Shown: positions 47,828 through 58,106 of the stretch, one piece after another | How positions within the stretch are numbered: the first letter of the stretch is position 1 | How the letters are laid out: each line of letters opens with the position of its first letter | Notes under the pieces: model-generated | Told to the model about the DNA's origin: nothing | Database searches by the model: none | Seen by the model: only the letters and a program-made list of their open reading frames with translations | Assembly: GCA_022695795.1 (NCBI GenBank) | Contig: MU404071.1 | Coordinates: 434,001 to 498,000 of the forward strand | Length of the DNA: 64,000 nucleotides | Origin: Biscogniauxia marginata | Lineage: Eukaryota > Ascomycota > Sordariomycetes > Xylariales > Xylariaceae | Direction of reading: 5' to 3' | Made by a program: the position numbers and the translations under genes

Positions 47828-47875
47828 TTATCTACCTAGGTAGATAAAGTAAAAAGGTAGGTAGGTAGGTAGGTA
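47828..47875. repeat. 20-bp perfect palindrome followed by (GGTA)5
   Basis: TTATCTACCT is followed at once by AGGTAGATAA (47828-47847). Eight bases later five GGTA units begin (47856-47875). Confidence 0.9.
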
Positions 47876-48236
47876 TGTAGATGTATTTATTAGTCTGAGT
47901 GTAGGTAGAGACTACCGAGTACATCCGTCTGGTCTAGTCGGGTATGGCACGATGCCTAACGGGTCAAACTTAAAACCTCGAGGTTAGCTCTGATGCCCCG
48001 CTGTATGTATGCCTGCCGGACCCTAATGCGGGGCCATCAAGTGACTGGCCCAGCTTACACAGCACTTTACGCGCATGCAATGCATGCCTAGGTAGGCAGG
48101 TATGTACCTACGCGGGTCGGGTTCCGCGTAACGGTGGCCCCAGCCCCTCTGTCCCTGCAAGAAGGTCCTGTAAGGTTACCTAAAATACAGCGACACGCCG
48201 GGTCCACTAATCGCAAAGCTGTCTTACAGTGTTAAG

Positions 48237-48294
48237 CAAGGCTGCTGCTCTCTATCTTGTCTTGCACGCATTACGTTCTCGTGCAGCAGCCTTG
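48237..48294. repeat. 12-bp perfect inverted repeat with 34-nt loop
   Basis: CAAGGCTGCTGC (48237-48248) and GCAGCAGCCTTG (48283-48294) are exact reverse complements. The arms could pair as an RNA or DNA stem. It lies about 1.2 kb after the MFS gene and 1.5 kb before the BLM10 start, in AT-richer DNA. Confidence 0.85.
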
Positions 48295-49500
48295 AATGAC
48301 TCGTGAAGCTCTTTAATCAGCAGACTTCCTGCACATAATTCCTGCACCTTTAACTATCAGGTGCTCTTCATCTAATAGAATTGCTTATTTCCTAGCTACT
48401 CATCCCGGGGGCTTGCAGCAACTACATGTATTGATATGCAATCAACCATAACCTACCTAACCTACATGTAGTAGGTACATGAAACATACATAAGTGTAGA
48501 GGTAAGGTATGAACCGGCATGAGAACATCTGATCGAACCAAACCACCTGAGATGACTTGGGGCTCCGTTTTCTCCCCCCTCCTTTCCTCTCGCCTCCTTT
48601 CCGCTTCTTCATGGAGAAAATATAAGTTTCCTGACAGAACTATAGGAATAACGGTGAAAGGGTAGAAGGTAGATTGGGGAGAAATCAAAAGAAACTGGTT
48701 ACGCATAGGTGAGACTTTCAATATCCATACATCTCCTAACTTGATTTGACTTATAAGATACTACCTAGGTACGTGAGGTACATATATGTAGGTATGTATC
48801 TTGAGTGTACCTTGCGTTCAATGGAGGCTGATTCCTAGGCTAAGATTAACCGGTGACATACCTCCAAGCACGGACCCTGTGAATCGTAGGAGAGGTACTT
48901 TGAATTAATCATCATTGATTGGCAATTCATCACCAGGGCTCCCACCAGCTGGCAACGGGGATTTCCACTACATTACGCCAAATACAATACGCAGAAAGAC
49001 GCGGGAACACTTGGGAAAAGGCACAACCCCCGCCCCCTTAACAACTTCAGCCCCCCCTTTTATTTTTTTTATTTAAATTTTTTGAACAAAGAAAAAACTC
49101 CGACCGACAAAACTGGCAGCGCTAGTAATAACAAAGTACCTGCGTATCGTAGGTATGTTCTCAGCTTTTTGTCATTCTTGACAGATATTTACGACCCACC
49201 TGACGTCTTCCCCCCCTCAGCCCCCTCTTGTCCCTCACCCCCGTCTCTCACCCGTCCCTCAACCCCCTGCGTCTTCGGCTCGAGGCATTCGCTATTCGCT
49301 GGGCGCACTCGCAAACCCGTCAGTCCAGACGGGAGGCCATCGGATCTAGCACGAAGCGCAACGTCGCACCAATCTGCTAATCTCCAAGGTAGCTACGGGT
49401 AGTTTATCGATTTCCTCCATGACATTCGAGCTGCGACATGTTCTTGTGGATTGCTCTGTTATTCCTCTCGCCGCACCACACAATCTCTTCGACCACCTTC

Positions 49501-49557
49501 ACCACCACCACCACCACCAGCATCACCACCAGCATCACCACCACTACTACCGCCACC
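49501..49557 (+). repeat. CAC/CACCAG triplet-rich tract
   Basis: An imperfect CAC repeat (ACCACC, CATCACCACCAG units), followed by ACTCA units near 49650-49680 and AACC units near 49705-49729. All lie upstream of the BLM10 ATG and are likely leader sequence. Confidence 0.8.
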
Positions 49558-49765
49558 AACGAATAGCATCGGGGCGGTATTAAATATTGGATATTTAGCG
49601 TTGAGTAGTAGCACGCTCTCGACGCCGTTGAGTTTGATTCGACCCGACTTGGCTCGACTCGACTCAACTCAACTCAACTCCCAACGATCCTCTATCGCCG
49701 TGTAACCAACCAACCAAACAACCAACCCGTCCGCAATCCCGATCCCATCTCCGTCTACGCCCGTC

Positions 49766-52700
49766 ATGGATGAAGGACAGGACCTTTCGTCCAGCGCTGC
49801 CTTTTCGGCCCAATTCCTAAGCACCATAGCTGCCGCTGATACCATCTCCCGCGCGACGTCGCCTGGCTTGCCGCCTCCAGCTGATGCTGTTGATGATAGC
49901 AAACGTTACCGAACCCGCACATTCGCCTACTTCCAACTCCTACCGTACCCCGTCGAAGAGGAGGCCGAGCGGGATGCTGCCTTACAGGGGATCCTCAAAC
50001 AACTCTACATAGCTATCAAGGCCGAGGACTTCTCCCCCGGAGCTCTACACTGGACGCGCCAGCTGCAGGGATGGCTATCTCTCAAGTTCGATATACCACG
50101 CGAGCTGCGTGCCAGGCTTGCTAGGTTATATTTCCACCTTACCCTAGCTCCTGGACTGGACAATAGTACGGCTGATCGTTTTTCGAGGATGTTGATATCC
50201 CTCACCAGGTACGTTACCCCCTCCCCTCCCCCCAAAGGGGTCGAGCTAGCTGAGCCTGGGGCATATCTGACCTGGTAACTGACCGCTGTCTTTCTCCTTT
50301 TTACAGGAAGAAGCACTTTCTAAAGCCTCAAGAAGACTTGATCCTCGACTGGAGACCGCTATGGAAGGAGATCAAGGCTTCAGTTTTGCCTGAGGAGGCA
50401 CCTGCTCACCACTCGTCCAGAAGGCGAAAATATCTGTGGAAACTATGTCTACACTCACAGTCGTATTTCGACCCTAAAGAGAGGCTCCCCATGTTAGAGG
50501 AGGTCCTGCCGTACTTCAGCGCGTCTGATCTCCAAAATGCCTACATAGCGGTCGGAGTCTTGAACGTTTTAATGCCCACGGCCCCAGCACCGCCAACTGA
50601 ACCGCAGTCCCATCCCTCCGATTTCGTGCCTACCTTCTTCCATCTGTGGTCGTTGATGACCCGATCCAGAGTCTTCGACACCGCTTTCATCGATATTTTT
50701 TCGAGGATGGCCAGGGATTATCTCTCCTGTCGCCATGTGCCCTTTACAGAGCATGGCATTTTCAGCCGCGAGCAGTCTGATCTTATCTTTACTGCTATCC
50801 TGCGCTTGACTGACATCCCTGTCGGCCAGGCTAATTCACCCTATACCAATATCGACTACTCGTCCGGTATGGGCGTCTTCCTAGAGAAAGACAGGAAAAA
50901 ACACCCGATATCTTATATCATTGCCCGGTGGATAGTGTCGTCAATGTCACCACATTGCCTGGAAAAGGACAGTTCGGTCTTGAATAGCCTCGAGGGACTG
51001 ATGGAGTCGATTGATACCTTCTTCCATCCTTCTAACCATGGCTCGTGGACCAAGATGCTCGCCCAGCTAACGTATTATCTCACTGAGCTATTTGTATCAC
51101 GCTGGAATAAAGAGCAGAGCGGAGAACAGGACACTCCGCCAGAGCGGCGGATCAATGATGCAATTAAGCAGCGGTTTGTTCTGAGTCTGCGAGAGGTCAC
51201 CTTTATGGGGCTCTTTGGCAAGAGCACCTCCGTGGCCAGCATGTACTTCGGCGCTCTGCAGAATCTAACCTATCTTGAGCCTGACCTGATACTGCCCGGC
51301 GCCTTACAAAGATTCTACCCTAGCCTACAGGGCTTAGTTGAGGTGCACCGGACGACGTCGAGTCTCATCGGCTTGCAGATGATTGCTAATGTGATATCAC
51401 GTCAAAAGGGGTTTCGTTGCCATATTACTGCTCTGTTGGCCTTGGCTTTGCCAGGGATCGATGCGAACGATCTCAACAAGACGCAGTTTACCTTGAACTT
51501 CATCCAGAGTGTTGCGTACAGTATTCCGTTTGCTGCATTAGCAAAGGAGGACAACAAAATCCACGACACAAGCTTGGCCATGCAATGGGTTCAGGGCGAA
51601 ATGGAGCGTATGGAGCGCGAGGGCCAAGACGTCAAGATTGATTACAAGAATGAGCTGAGTGACGAAGATGAGGCAGATATTGCCCGCTCATCGACCGCCG
51701 GCTTTGGCGAATTCGTATTGACTCTGCTGGGCAAGGTTTTCACCTTACTCGAGAACTTACCAGACTCATCCCAGTTACGGTCGGGATCTCCCGAAGATAA
51801 CATCATCAACACACTGCCAGCTGCATTGACCCCCATGTTTGCATCGCTGTCTCCCGAACTCTTCGATATGACTTTGGAGAAACTCGCGACCTTCGTTTCT
51901 TCTCACGTGGTCCACCAAGCTCGAGATGCTATGGCCTGGATTTGTAATGCGCTGTGCAAAGTAAATCCCGAGAAGACGCTTAAGGTGTTTATCCCCATGT
52001 TAATAATCAATATTCGCAACGAGATTGACTACAACGGGGCTGCTTCCGATCGGAATAGTGGTACTGAAGTTCTCCCGCGTGATAGGGCACTAGTCTGGCA
52101 TGTTAGCATACTGAGTATGTGCGTCGTCCATGTCGGCAGTGAAGTGCTCAAGTACAAGAAAGACCTTTTCGATGTTGCCGAATACATGCAAGAGAAATGC
52201 AGGGGCCTTCCGACGATTCACATTAGTAACTACATCCACCACTTACTCCTCAATCTTACACACACATACCCGATCGACACTGCTCTATATGAACCTGAAA
52301 TTATCAAGCGTGGTCTGGATGTCGATGACTGGGGCAAGACGACAGACCCAGCAGATTTGACGATCAGGTGGCACCGGCCAATACCGGAAGAGATACAGTT
52401 TGCTGTTGAGCTCTTTGAATCACAAGCTGGGGGAGCTATGCGCAGGCTAGAATCCTTTATGAGCAATAAGCCACCAGTCAGCAGGAAAGGGAAAAACAAG
52501 GAGTGGTCAGATGAAGTCTCCCGCCAGCTAACTCAGTTACGACTTGTCATCTCTGGTATCGCAACCCTTTTCGACCCTAAACGTGCATCTGGAGATTCCA
52601 ACGGGCATGTTAATGGAAACGGCAGCGCAGGTAACGATGGTGACGAGATCATGCGGGATGACGATGACGAGGAAGACGACCCCCTGGCGGAGGTTGGAGA

Positions 52701-55700
52701 AGATGATGAAACAAAACCCCAATTCAAATATCAGAGTGGGTACCTGCTCACTCCCAATAGCCCGTTATATAACCGAATCCACGGCCTTCGAGAAGACATT
52801 GGTGTGTTGCTCTCGAGGACCCATGCGTTCCTCAACACTCACCAAGAGGACGATGTTGCCTGTTTCACTGCCCTTTACTCTACCTACCGCACCTGGATCA
52901 CGGACGTAGGCTTCGAGCGGTCTGCGCACCCGCTAGACCGTTTAGTGCGGCTGTACAAGTCGGACATTGCTCCTTTCAAAATCAGCGGTTTGCGTAAGGC
53001 ATATCCGCGTCCCCTTCTGATCAAACGAGCAGATGCGTACCAGCAACAACGAGTCAAGCATAACGCGTCAATTAGGCGAAAGAGTGAGCTAGACAAACGA
53101 TTACTTCTCGATTTAGCAGAGTCGTCCATTTCGTCGTATACCGACGTTCGCCGGGTTGCTCAAGGTGCACAAGACGCCTCGGTCAAGGCTCTGATTGGGG
53201 GTCGACCACTTGTCATTCCTGTCATTTTAGGAAGATTCCGCAAAGCACTCGACGACATGAACCACGACCGGATTAAAGGTTCAATGTATACCCTGCTATT
53301 CACAAGTCTGTTGAAGACTTTGATGAAAGACTGGCGGTTCGCCCCTGATCTGATGCGTCTCTATATTAAGACGGCCGAAGTGGACAAGGCCTCGATTCAA
53401 GCACTCGGGTCAACGGCGATATGTCCACTTCTTGAGTTCGGCAAACGATTTGAACTGATGGTTTTGACTGATGACAAGATTGTCGATTTGATCAAACCTG
53501 ATGACGACTGCTCCAAGGTCATCGACACCAGGCACGATTTTATCCTCGAGCGGAGAAAGAAGGTGGAGAAGAAAAAGGCCAGCCTCGGCCTAGAGCTAAC
53601 GGAGTTGGCAAGAGAATCTCACTGGAAGACAGCGAGTCGCTGCGCCATATTCGCCGCCAATCTCTGCTTGCGCTTCGATAGTATTGCCCCGCCCGAGTTC
53701 ATCGAGCTGGTCGTGAAGGGCACCATCGATCCCCATCCTGGTCTGAGGGCACCATATTTCACAGCGTTTTCGAATGTCATTACCGTGATTGATCAACGGG
53801 CTACCTACGGCCACAGTTATCGCGACTTTCTCGAGGAGAAGGAGGACGAACTCAACAAGGTCGTTGTTACAGTGCCTAAGGGCGATGCCAAATTCACCGA
53901 GAAGTTCTTGGACGACTTCACCCACCCTGAAAATGCCGAGTACTTCGTTGACACCGATCGTGCGGGCTGGCTGGTCTGGGGTAAGGAATTTAATGCTTTC
54001 AAAGCAAAGCCCGATAGGTTCGATGCCTATGACGAGACCGAGAAAGCTGCGAGACACCAAATTGGCAGGTTGATAACAAAGGAATGGCTACGCAAGTACT
54101 TTGAGCATCTAAAGCAGGAACCGCGAGATGTGACATCTGATAGGTTCCGAAGTCAGAACGCCTGGTTGCTCATGTCTGTCTTCGACCTGCTGAATTATGG
54201 GGAAACTGAAGTGACGTTTGATGAAGTCAAGGAGCTGGCCCTTGAAGTGTATGGAGATGGCAGTGACAAGCACCAGCACCGAGCCACTGCAGAGATTCTC
54301 GGGGCTATGATGACTGGTTCGCTGCATGACCCCATCGAGATAAAAGGCAAGATGTGGGGTTTTGCTCAGCCGATGCTTCTTGATATTTTTGCGGACAATT
54401 TGACCCCTGAGAATCTATCTTACTGGGTTACGTGCTTGCATTTTATTATCGATGCGAAGGACCCGCGTCGTGCCCACGAGCTAGTCAGCCGGCTAAGCTC
54501 ATTCCGCCTCGATATGAACTCCAACGCAGCCTTCAAGGAATCCTCAAAGGTGCAGCTCCTTGAGTTCCTAATTAATGACTGTGGCTGGCATTATCGGCAC
54601 GAGAAGCCTGTCCTCAAGGACTTCCTCGCCCATATTGACCATCCCTATAAAGCCGTTCGTGAGTCAATCGGGCGCGTCATTGCCACGATTTATCGTACGC
54701 GGTATCATGAGTCGTTCGAGAATGTCAACGCCCTACTCGAGCAGAACAAGGCCAATTCCAATATCGGCATACGGCCATACAAACCAGACGATGAGTTTAC
54801 GGCCACCATTAAGGACGTTTTCTCCCATCTCGAAACCTGGCGTCAGGAGCGCACCCCTGGCCAACAAACACCGTCATCGTACACATCTGGCTCGAAGACA
54901 GTGCTTACATGGCTTGACAACTCATTGTCATCTCAGGAATGCATCCAGCTGATCCCGTTCTTCCCGGATCCATTTATCGACCAGCTTTTACACATGATGG
55001 ATGTTAAAGAGGACCTGGAGTTGATGCGATTGGCCTATCATGTTTACCGCCATTTACCAAATATCCCCTTCCGTACCGGCGAAGATGGGCCCTTTATCGC
55101 CGCCCTGATACGTATCGGCAAGACTGCCACAAGCTGGCATCAGCGGCTCAGAGCCCTAGTGAACATGCAGGTCATCTATTTCAGACGATTGTTCTTGATG
55201 GACGCTGCACATCGGGAGTTACTCTTTGATTCAGTGGGCGACATGCTGGCTGATCCTCAGCTTGAAGTCCGAACTGTGGCCAGTGCGACTCTTGCTGGCA
55301 TGATCAGGTGTTCCCCAGTGGCAATCCGAAACCCCATAATTTCAGCCCTGAAGTCACGATTCGAGACGCAACTGGCACGTAACCAGATGCCTAAAAAGAA
55401 GGTTCCCGGTACTGAGACCCCAGTCAATGTCACACAACAGATCATTAGGAGACATGCAGCTGTTTTAGGCCTCGGTGCCCTAGTTGAAGCATTCCCGTAC
55501 GCCACACCGCCGCCGGGTTGGATGCCCGAGGTATTGGCACTCCTCGCCAGACGCGCCGCAAGCGATCCTGGCGTGGTGGGTAAGGCAACGAAGGGGATTC
55601 TAGCAGAGTTCAAGAAGACGAGACAGGACAGTTGGGCTGTCGATCAAAAGGTGAGCTAACAACTTCTGTCCATGCATCAGTTAGCGGATGTGCTAACCTG

Positions 55701-55770
55701 CTCCTAGTATTTCACTCCTGAACAACTTGAGGATCTTGAGGGCGTGCTCTGGAAGAGCTACTTTGCCTAA
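49766..55770 (+). CDS. BLM10: Proteasome activator Blm10/PA200
   Basis: Three exons (49766-50208, 50307-55650, 55708-55770) with introns of 98 and 57 nt give 1949 aa, between human PA200 and yeast Blm10 in size. Blm10 is a HEAT-repeat dome that caps the 20S core particle, opens its gate and acts in ATP-independent turnover of peptides, unfolded proteins and, in animals, acetylated histones. Diagnostic blocks are KRYRTRTFAYFQLLPYP (46-62), AIKAEDFSPGALHWTRQLQGWLSLKF, LDWRPLWKEIKA, and the C-terminal unit YFTPEQLEDLEGVLWKSYFA on a 20-codon last exon. An acidic insert (about 926-950, DDDDEEDD) sits mid-protein, as in other fungi. The terminal three residues are Tyr-Phe-Ala where yeast and human have Tyr-Tyr-Ala, so the HbYX tail has Phe in the Tyr position. 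Triplet-rich leader sequence precedes the start. Confidence 0.96.
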
Positions 55771-56736
55771 TGGTCAATTTGAATATAGAGATTCAGGGGT
55801 GTATTCACAACTCGTTATAGACGAACCCGGCGACCGGAAGTCGCTAGGCAAAAAGGTACTCAATGATAAGAGCGTTCTACGAGAAGGCTCTGGACGGTTC
55901 TGATGATTCCAAGCCGGTGTAGCTGGCTGTATAACACGCAACCCATTTACTGAGTTGTATATGAATGGCTAGGTATATGTTGACCTGCTATTCTGTGTTT
56001 ATATTATCGCATTGAATGGGTATTGCATTTGCAAGGAGCCTATGGGTCAAGGGATAGATGCGTATAACTTCTTGGCATTACACGAAGAATCCCCTTTGTC
56101 TACATAGGTATGGTTGGGATCGAGGCCAGTGTCCAGGGCCCTTGTATAGTAGAACAAATATGCAATGCGTTACACCAAAATAACACATGTCGCGTAAATT
56201 ACAAAGAAGGTTCCTGTTATATTGTGACAGAAGACCTTTTAAAATCATAAGATGGTTGCCATGCGAACGTTTAGAAAGAAAAATAAGAAGAAAGAAGAAA
56301 AAAACACTAGCATTAACCTGTCGACAGCATGGTCCTACTTATTTATTTTATTTCTATTTTCCCTCTTCGTCTTTCGCTCGTACATTGAATCAATATTGTC
56401 AACGCGAGAACATACCAGCAGCTGACTGCCAGCTGGAAATCATATGCTCTCACTCGTGACACCTGCGGTGATGATATATAATATATAAAAATACCTGCCA
56501 GGTACCGGTAGGTATATAAACCTCTCAACAAATTTCCTTCTTATTCAACATGAACGACCGCACTCCAAAGCTCGAGGATAAAAACTTTTAAGCTGGCATC
56601 ACTATATCTACCTATTTAGTCTACAAGAAGCCTCTTCTGTTCATTCAAATCCACTCATAAACCCCCAAATCATTCATTTTCTATTCTAAATTTGCATCGA
56701 GTCATCATTATCATATCATCCCACTAGGCCATCACA
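55771..56736. other. Intergenic spacer, no gene supported
   Basis: 3' flank of BLM10 and leader of the thioesterase gene. AT-rich with an A/G tract near 56270-56310. Short frames only. Confidence 0.6.
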
Positions 56737-57213
56737 ATGGACCCGGCCACCGCCGCCCCAAGCGACGCAGTAATTAAAATGCACCTCGAGCACTTGATCG
56801 CAACCCGGCTCCCGAACTCGCCCATATACGCCTTCCTGCTGTCGGGCGTGCGCGTCACCTCCGCAACCCGTGGCATCTTCCGCGCCCGCCTCCGGCTGAC
56901 CGGGAACCACATCAACTCGTCGGGCGGCATCCACGGCGCCGCGAGCGCCGCCATCGTTGACTGGGCGGGGGGGATGGCGATCGCCACGTGGGACCTACGC
57001 GAGACCACAGGTGTGTCGGTGGATATCCACGTGCGTTACTTGAGCTCGGCCCGTGAGGGTGACGAGGTCGAGATCGAGGGGACCGCGGAGAGGGTCGGGG
57101 GCGCGGTCGCGTTCACGAGGGTGGTTATCTCAAGAGTGCGAGAGGATGGGGGTGGGGAGGTCGGGCCGGTGGTCGCGAGCGGGACGCACACGAAGTATGT
57201 TAAGCAGCGATGA
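56737..57213 (+). CDS. Hotdog-fold acyl-CoA thioesterase (ACOT13/THEM2-PaaI type)
   Basis: A single exon of 158 codons. The 4HBT/hotdog core has HINSSGGIHGAASAAIVDWAGGMAIA (58-82), with Asn60, His66 and Asp75 in the places of the active-site Asn, His-Gly and catalytic Asp of human THEM2. It continues with GVSVDIHVRYLSSAREGDEVEIEG and AFTRVVISRV. These enzymes hydrolyse acyl-CoA or aryl-CoA thioesters, usually as tetramers in cytosol or mitochondria. There is no evident targeting peptide. The length equals a one-domain member. The gene is very GC-rich in a moderate-GC neighbourhood. The acyl substrate cannot be inferred. The ATG at 56737 follows a CA-rich leader and leaves about 25 residues before the fold. 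Confidence 0.92.
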   Translation: MDPATAAPSDAVIKMHLEHLIATRLPNSPIYAFLLSGVRVTSATRGIFRARLRLTGNHINSSGGIHGAASAAIVDWAGGMAIATWDLRETTGVSVDIHVRYLSSAREGDEVEIEGTAERVGGAVAFTRVVISRVREDGGGEVGPVVASGTHTKYVKQR

Positions 57214-57643
57214 TGTGGGGGAGGCTTGCGTGAGTATGTAGCGTGATGGTTTGATCTAAGTGAGTGGGACGGGAGTGAAGAGTTTATGCGAATTATGACA
57301 GAGAAAGGGGATCGGGGTATCTCTGATAGATTAGAACAGACGGGTTCATTCATAGATATATATATATATACCTACCTAAGACTTAAGGTATATTAGAACT
57401 TATAAAACCTCAACAGACGTGTCCTTTGTGGGGAGCTCTAGAAACGCATAGTGGACGAGTAAAACAAAGTTCATAATCATGAATCAAAATAGCTGCCGGA
57501 TTCTTCCGTGGTAGGTATGGTCTTGCGAGTATGACCCATTAGTATGGCTGAGAAGTCGCTTGAAATGCGTTCTAACCGAAGGTACTCGGTGTGATAGAGT
57601 CCTTGCACGCAAGTTATCATTAGAGAGAATTATTCCTAGCCGT
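57214..57643. other. Short spacer between thioesterase gene and gene relic
   Basis: Convergent 3' ends of the thioesterase (+) and the relic (-). TATATATATATA lies at 57357-57370. No gene seen. Confidence 0.6.
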
Positions 57644-58106
57644 TCAAGACCCCACCCCCACTACGAGGTTATCATCGCTAGTGAAGGCCACGGGCTGGAC
57701 AGAGCTGATGCCGAGCATCGGGAACACGAGGTAAGAGGCCCTGGTTGTAGAAGAAGGACAGCGGCGTGTCCTGCGTGAACTCCGGTGTTCCGCCCGTGAA
57801 CGTGAAAGTTAGCTGGCCAGATCCGGTCATGCCGCTGGGATCATTGGTTGGCGGAGTGCCAGAGGTGTTGAAGTGGAAAGTTTGGAACTTGGGTGTCTGA
57901 GCACTTTCGTCGAGGCATAGTTCCTAGATCCCGGCCCCGGAATGGTAGGTAGGAAGCTTCGAGCCGTTCAAGGTCGGTTCAACACTAGACAGGATGAGAT
58001 TGAATGGGTAGGACTCGACGGGATAACTGGTTTGAGCTGCTGCCAGGCTGAAAGCCGAAACCAGGAAGGAGATAGAGTCCGCATTTTTATTTTTGATATG
58101 GATCAT
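57644..58106 (-). pseudogene. Relic of a small secreted protein gene (IgE-binding-protein-like / DUF7907-like)
   Basis: Reading leftwards from 58106, a signal-peptide-like start (SISFLVSAFSLAAAQ) leads into YPFNLILSSVEPTLNGSKLP, HSGAGI, then a TAG (57926-57924). The same frame carries on as ELCLDESAQTPKFQTFHFNTSG, GQLTFTFTGGTPEF and TPLSFFYNQ. Near 57735-57745 the frame moves by one base, after which SYLVFPMLGISSVQPVAF and SDDNLVVG can be read to a TGA at 57644. The order of blocks fits the secreted fungal family often labelled IgE-binding protein (beta-sandwich, DUF7907), though that name is from memory and not tested. One stop plus one frameshift over about 150 codons indicates a recently inactivated gene. 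The TAG could come from CAG by a C-to-T change, as RIP or deamination would give. It may instead reflect sequencing error. Confidence 0.65.

Larger units (their letters stand above)
47061..49765. other. Intergenic spacer (2.7 kb) with palindromes and a long leader
   Basis: It holds a 20-bp palindrome followed by (GGTA)5 (47828-47875) and a 12-bp inverted repeat (48237-48294). From 49490 on there are CACCAC and ACTCA repeats that are probably in the 5' leader of the BLM10 gene. Overlapping frames at 47268-47819 on both strands have no family features. Confidence 0.6.
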
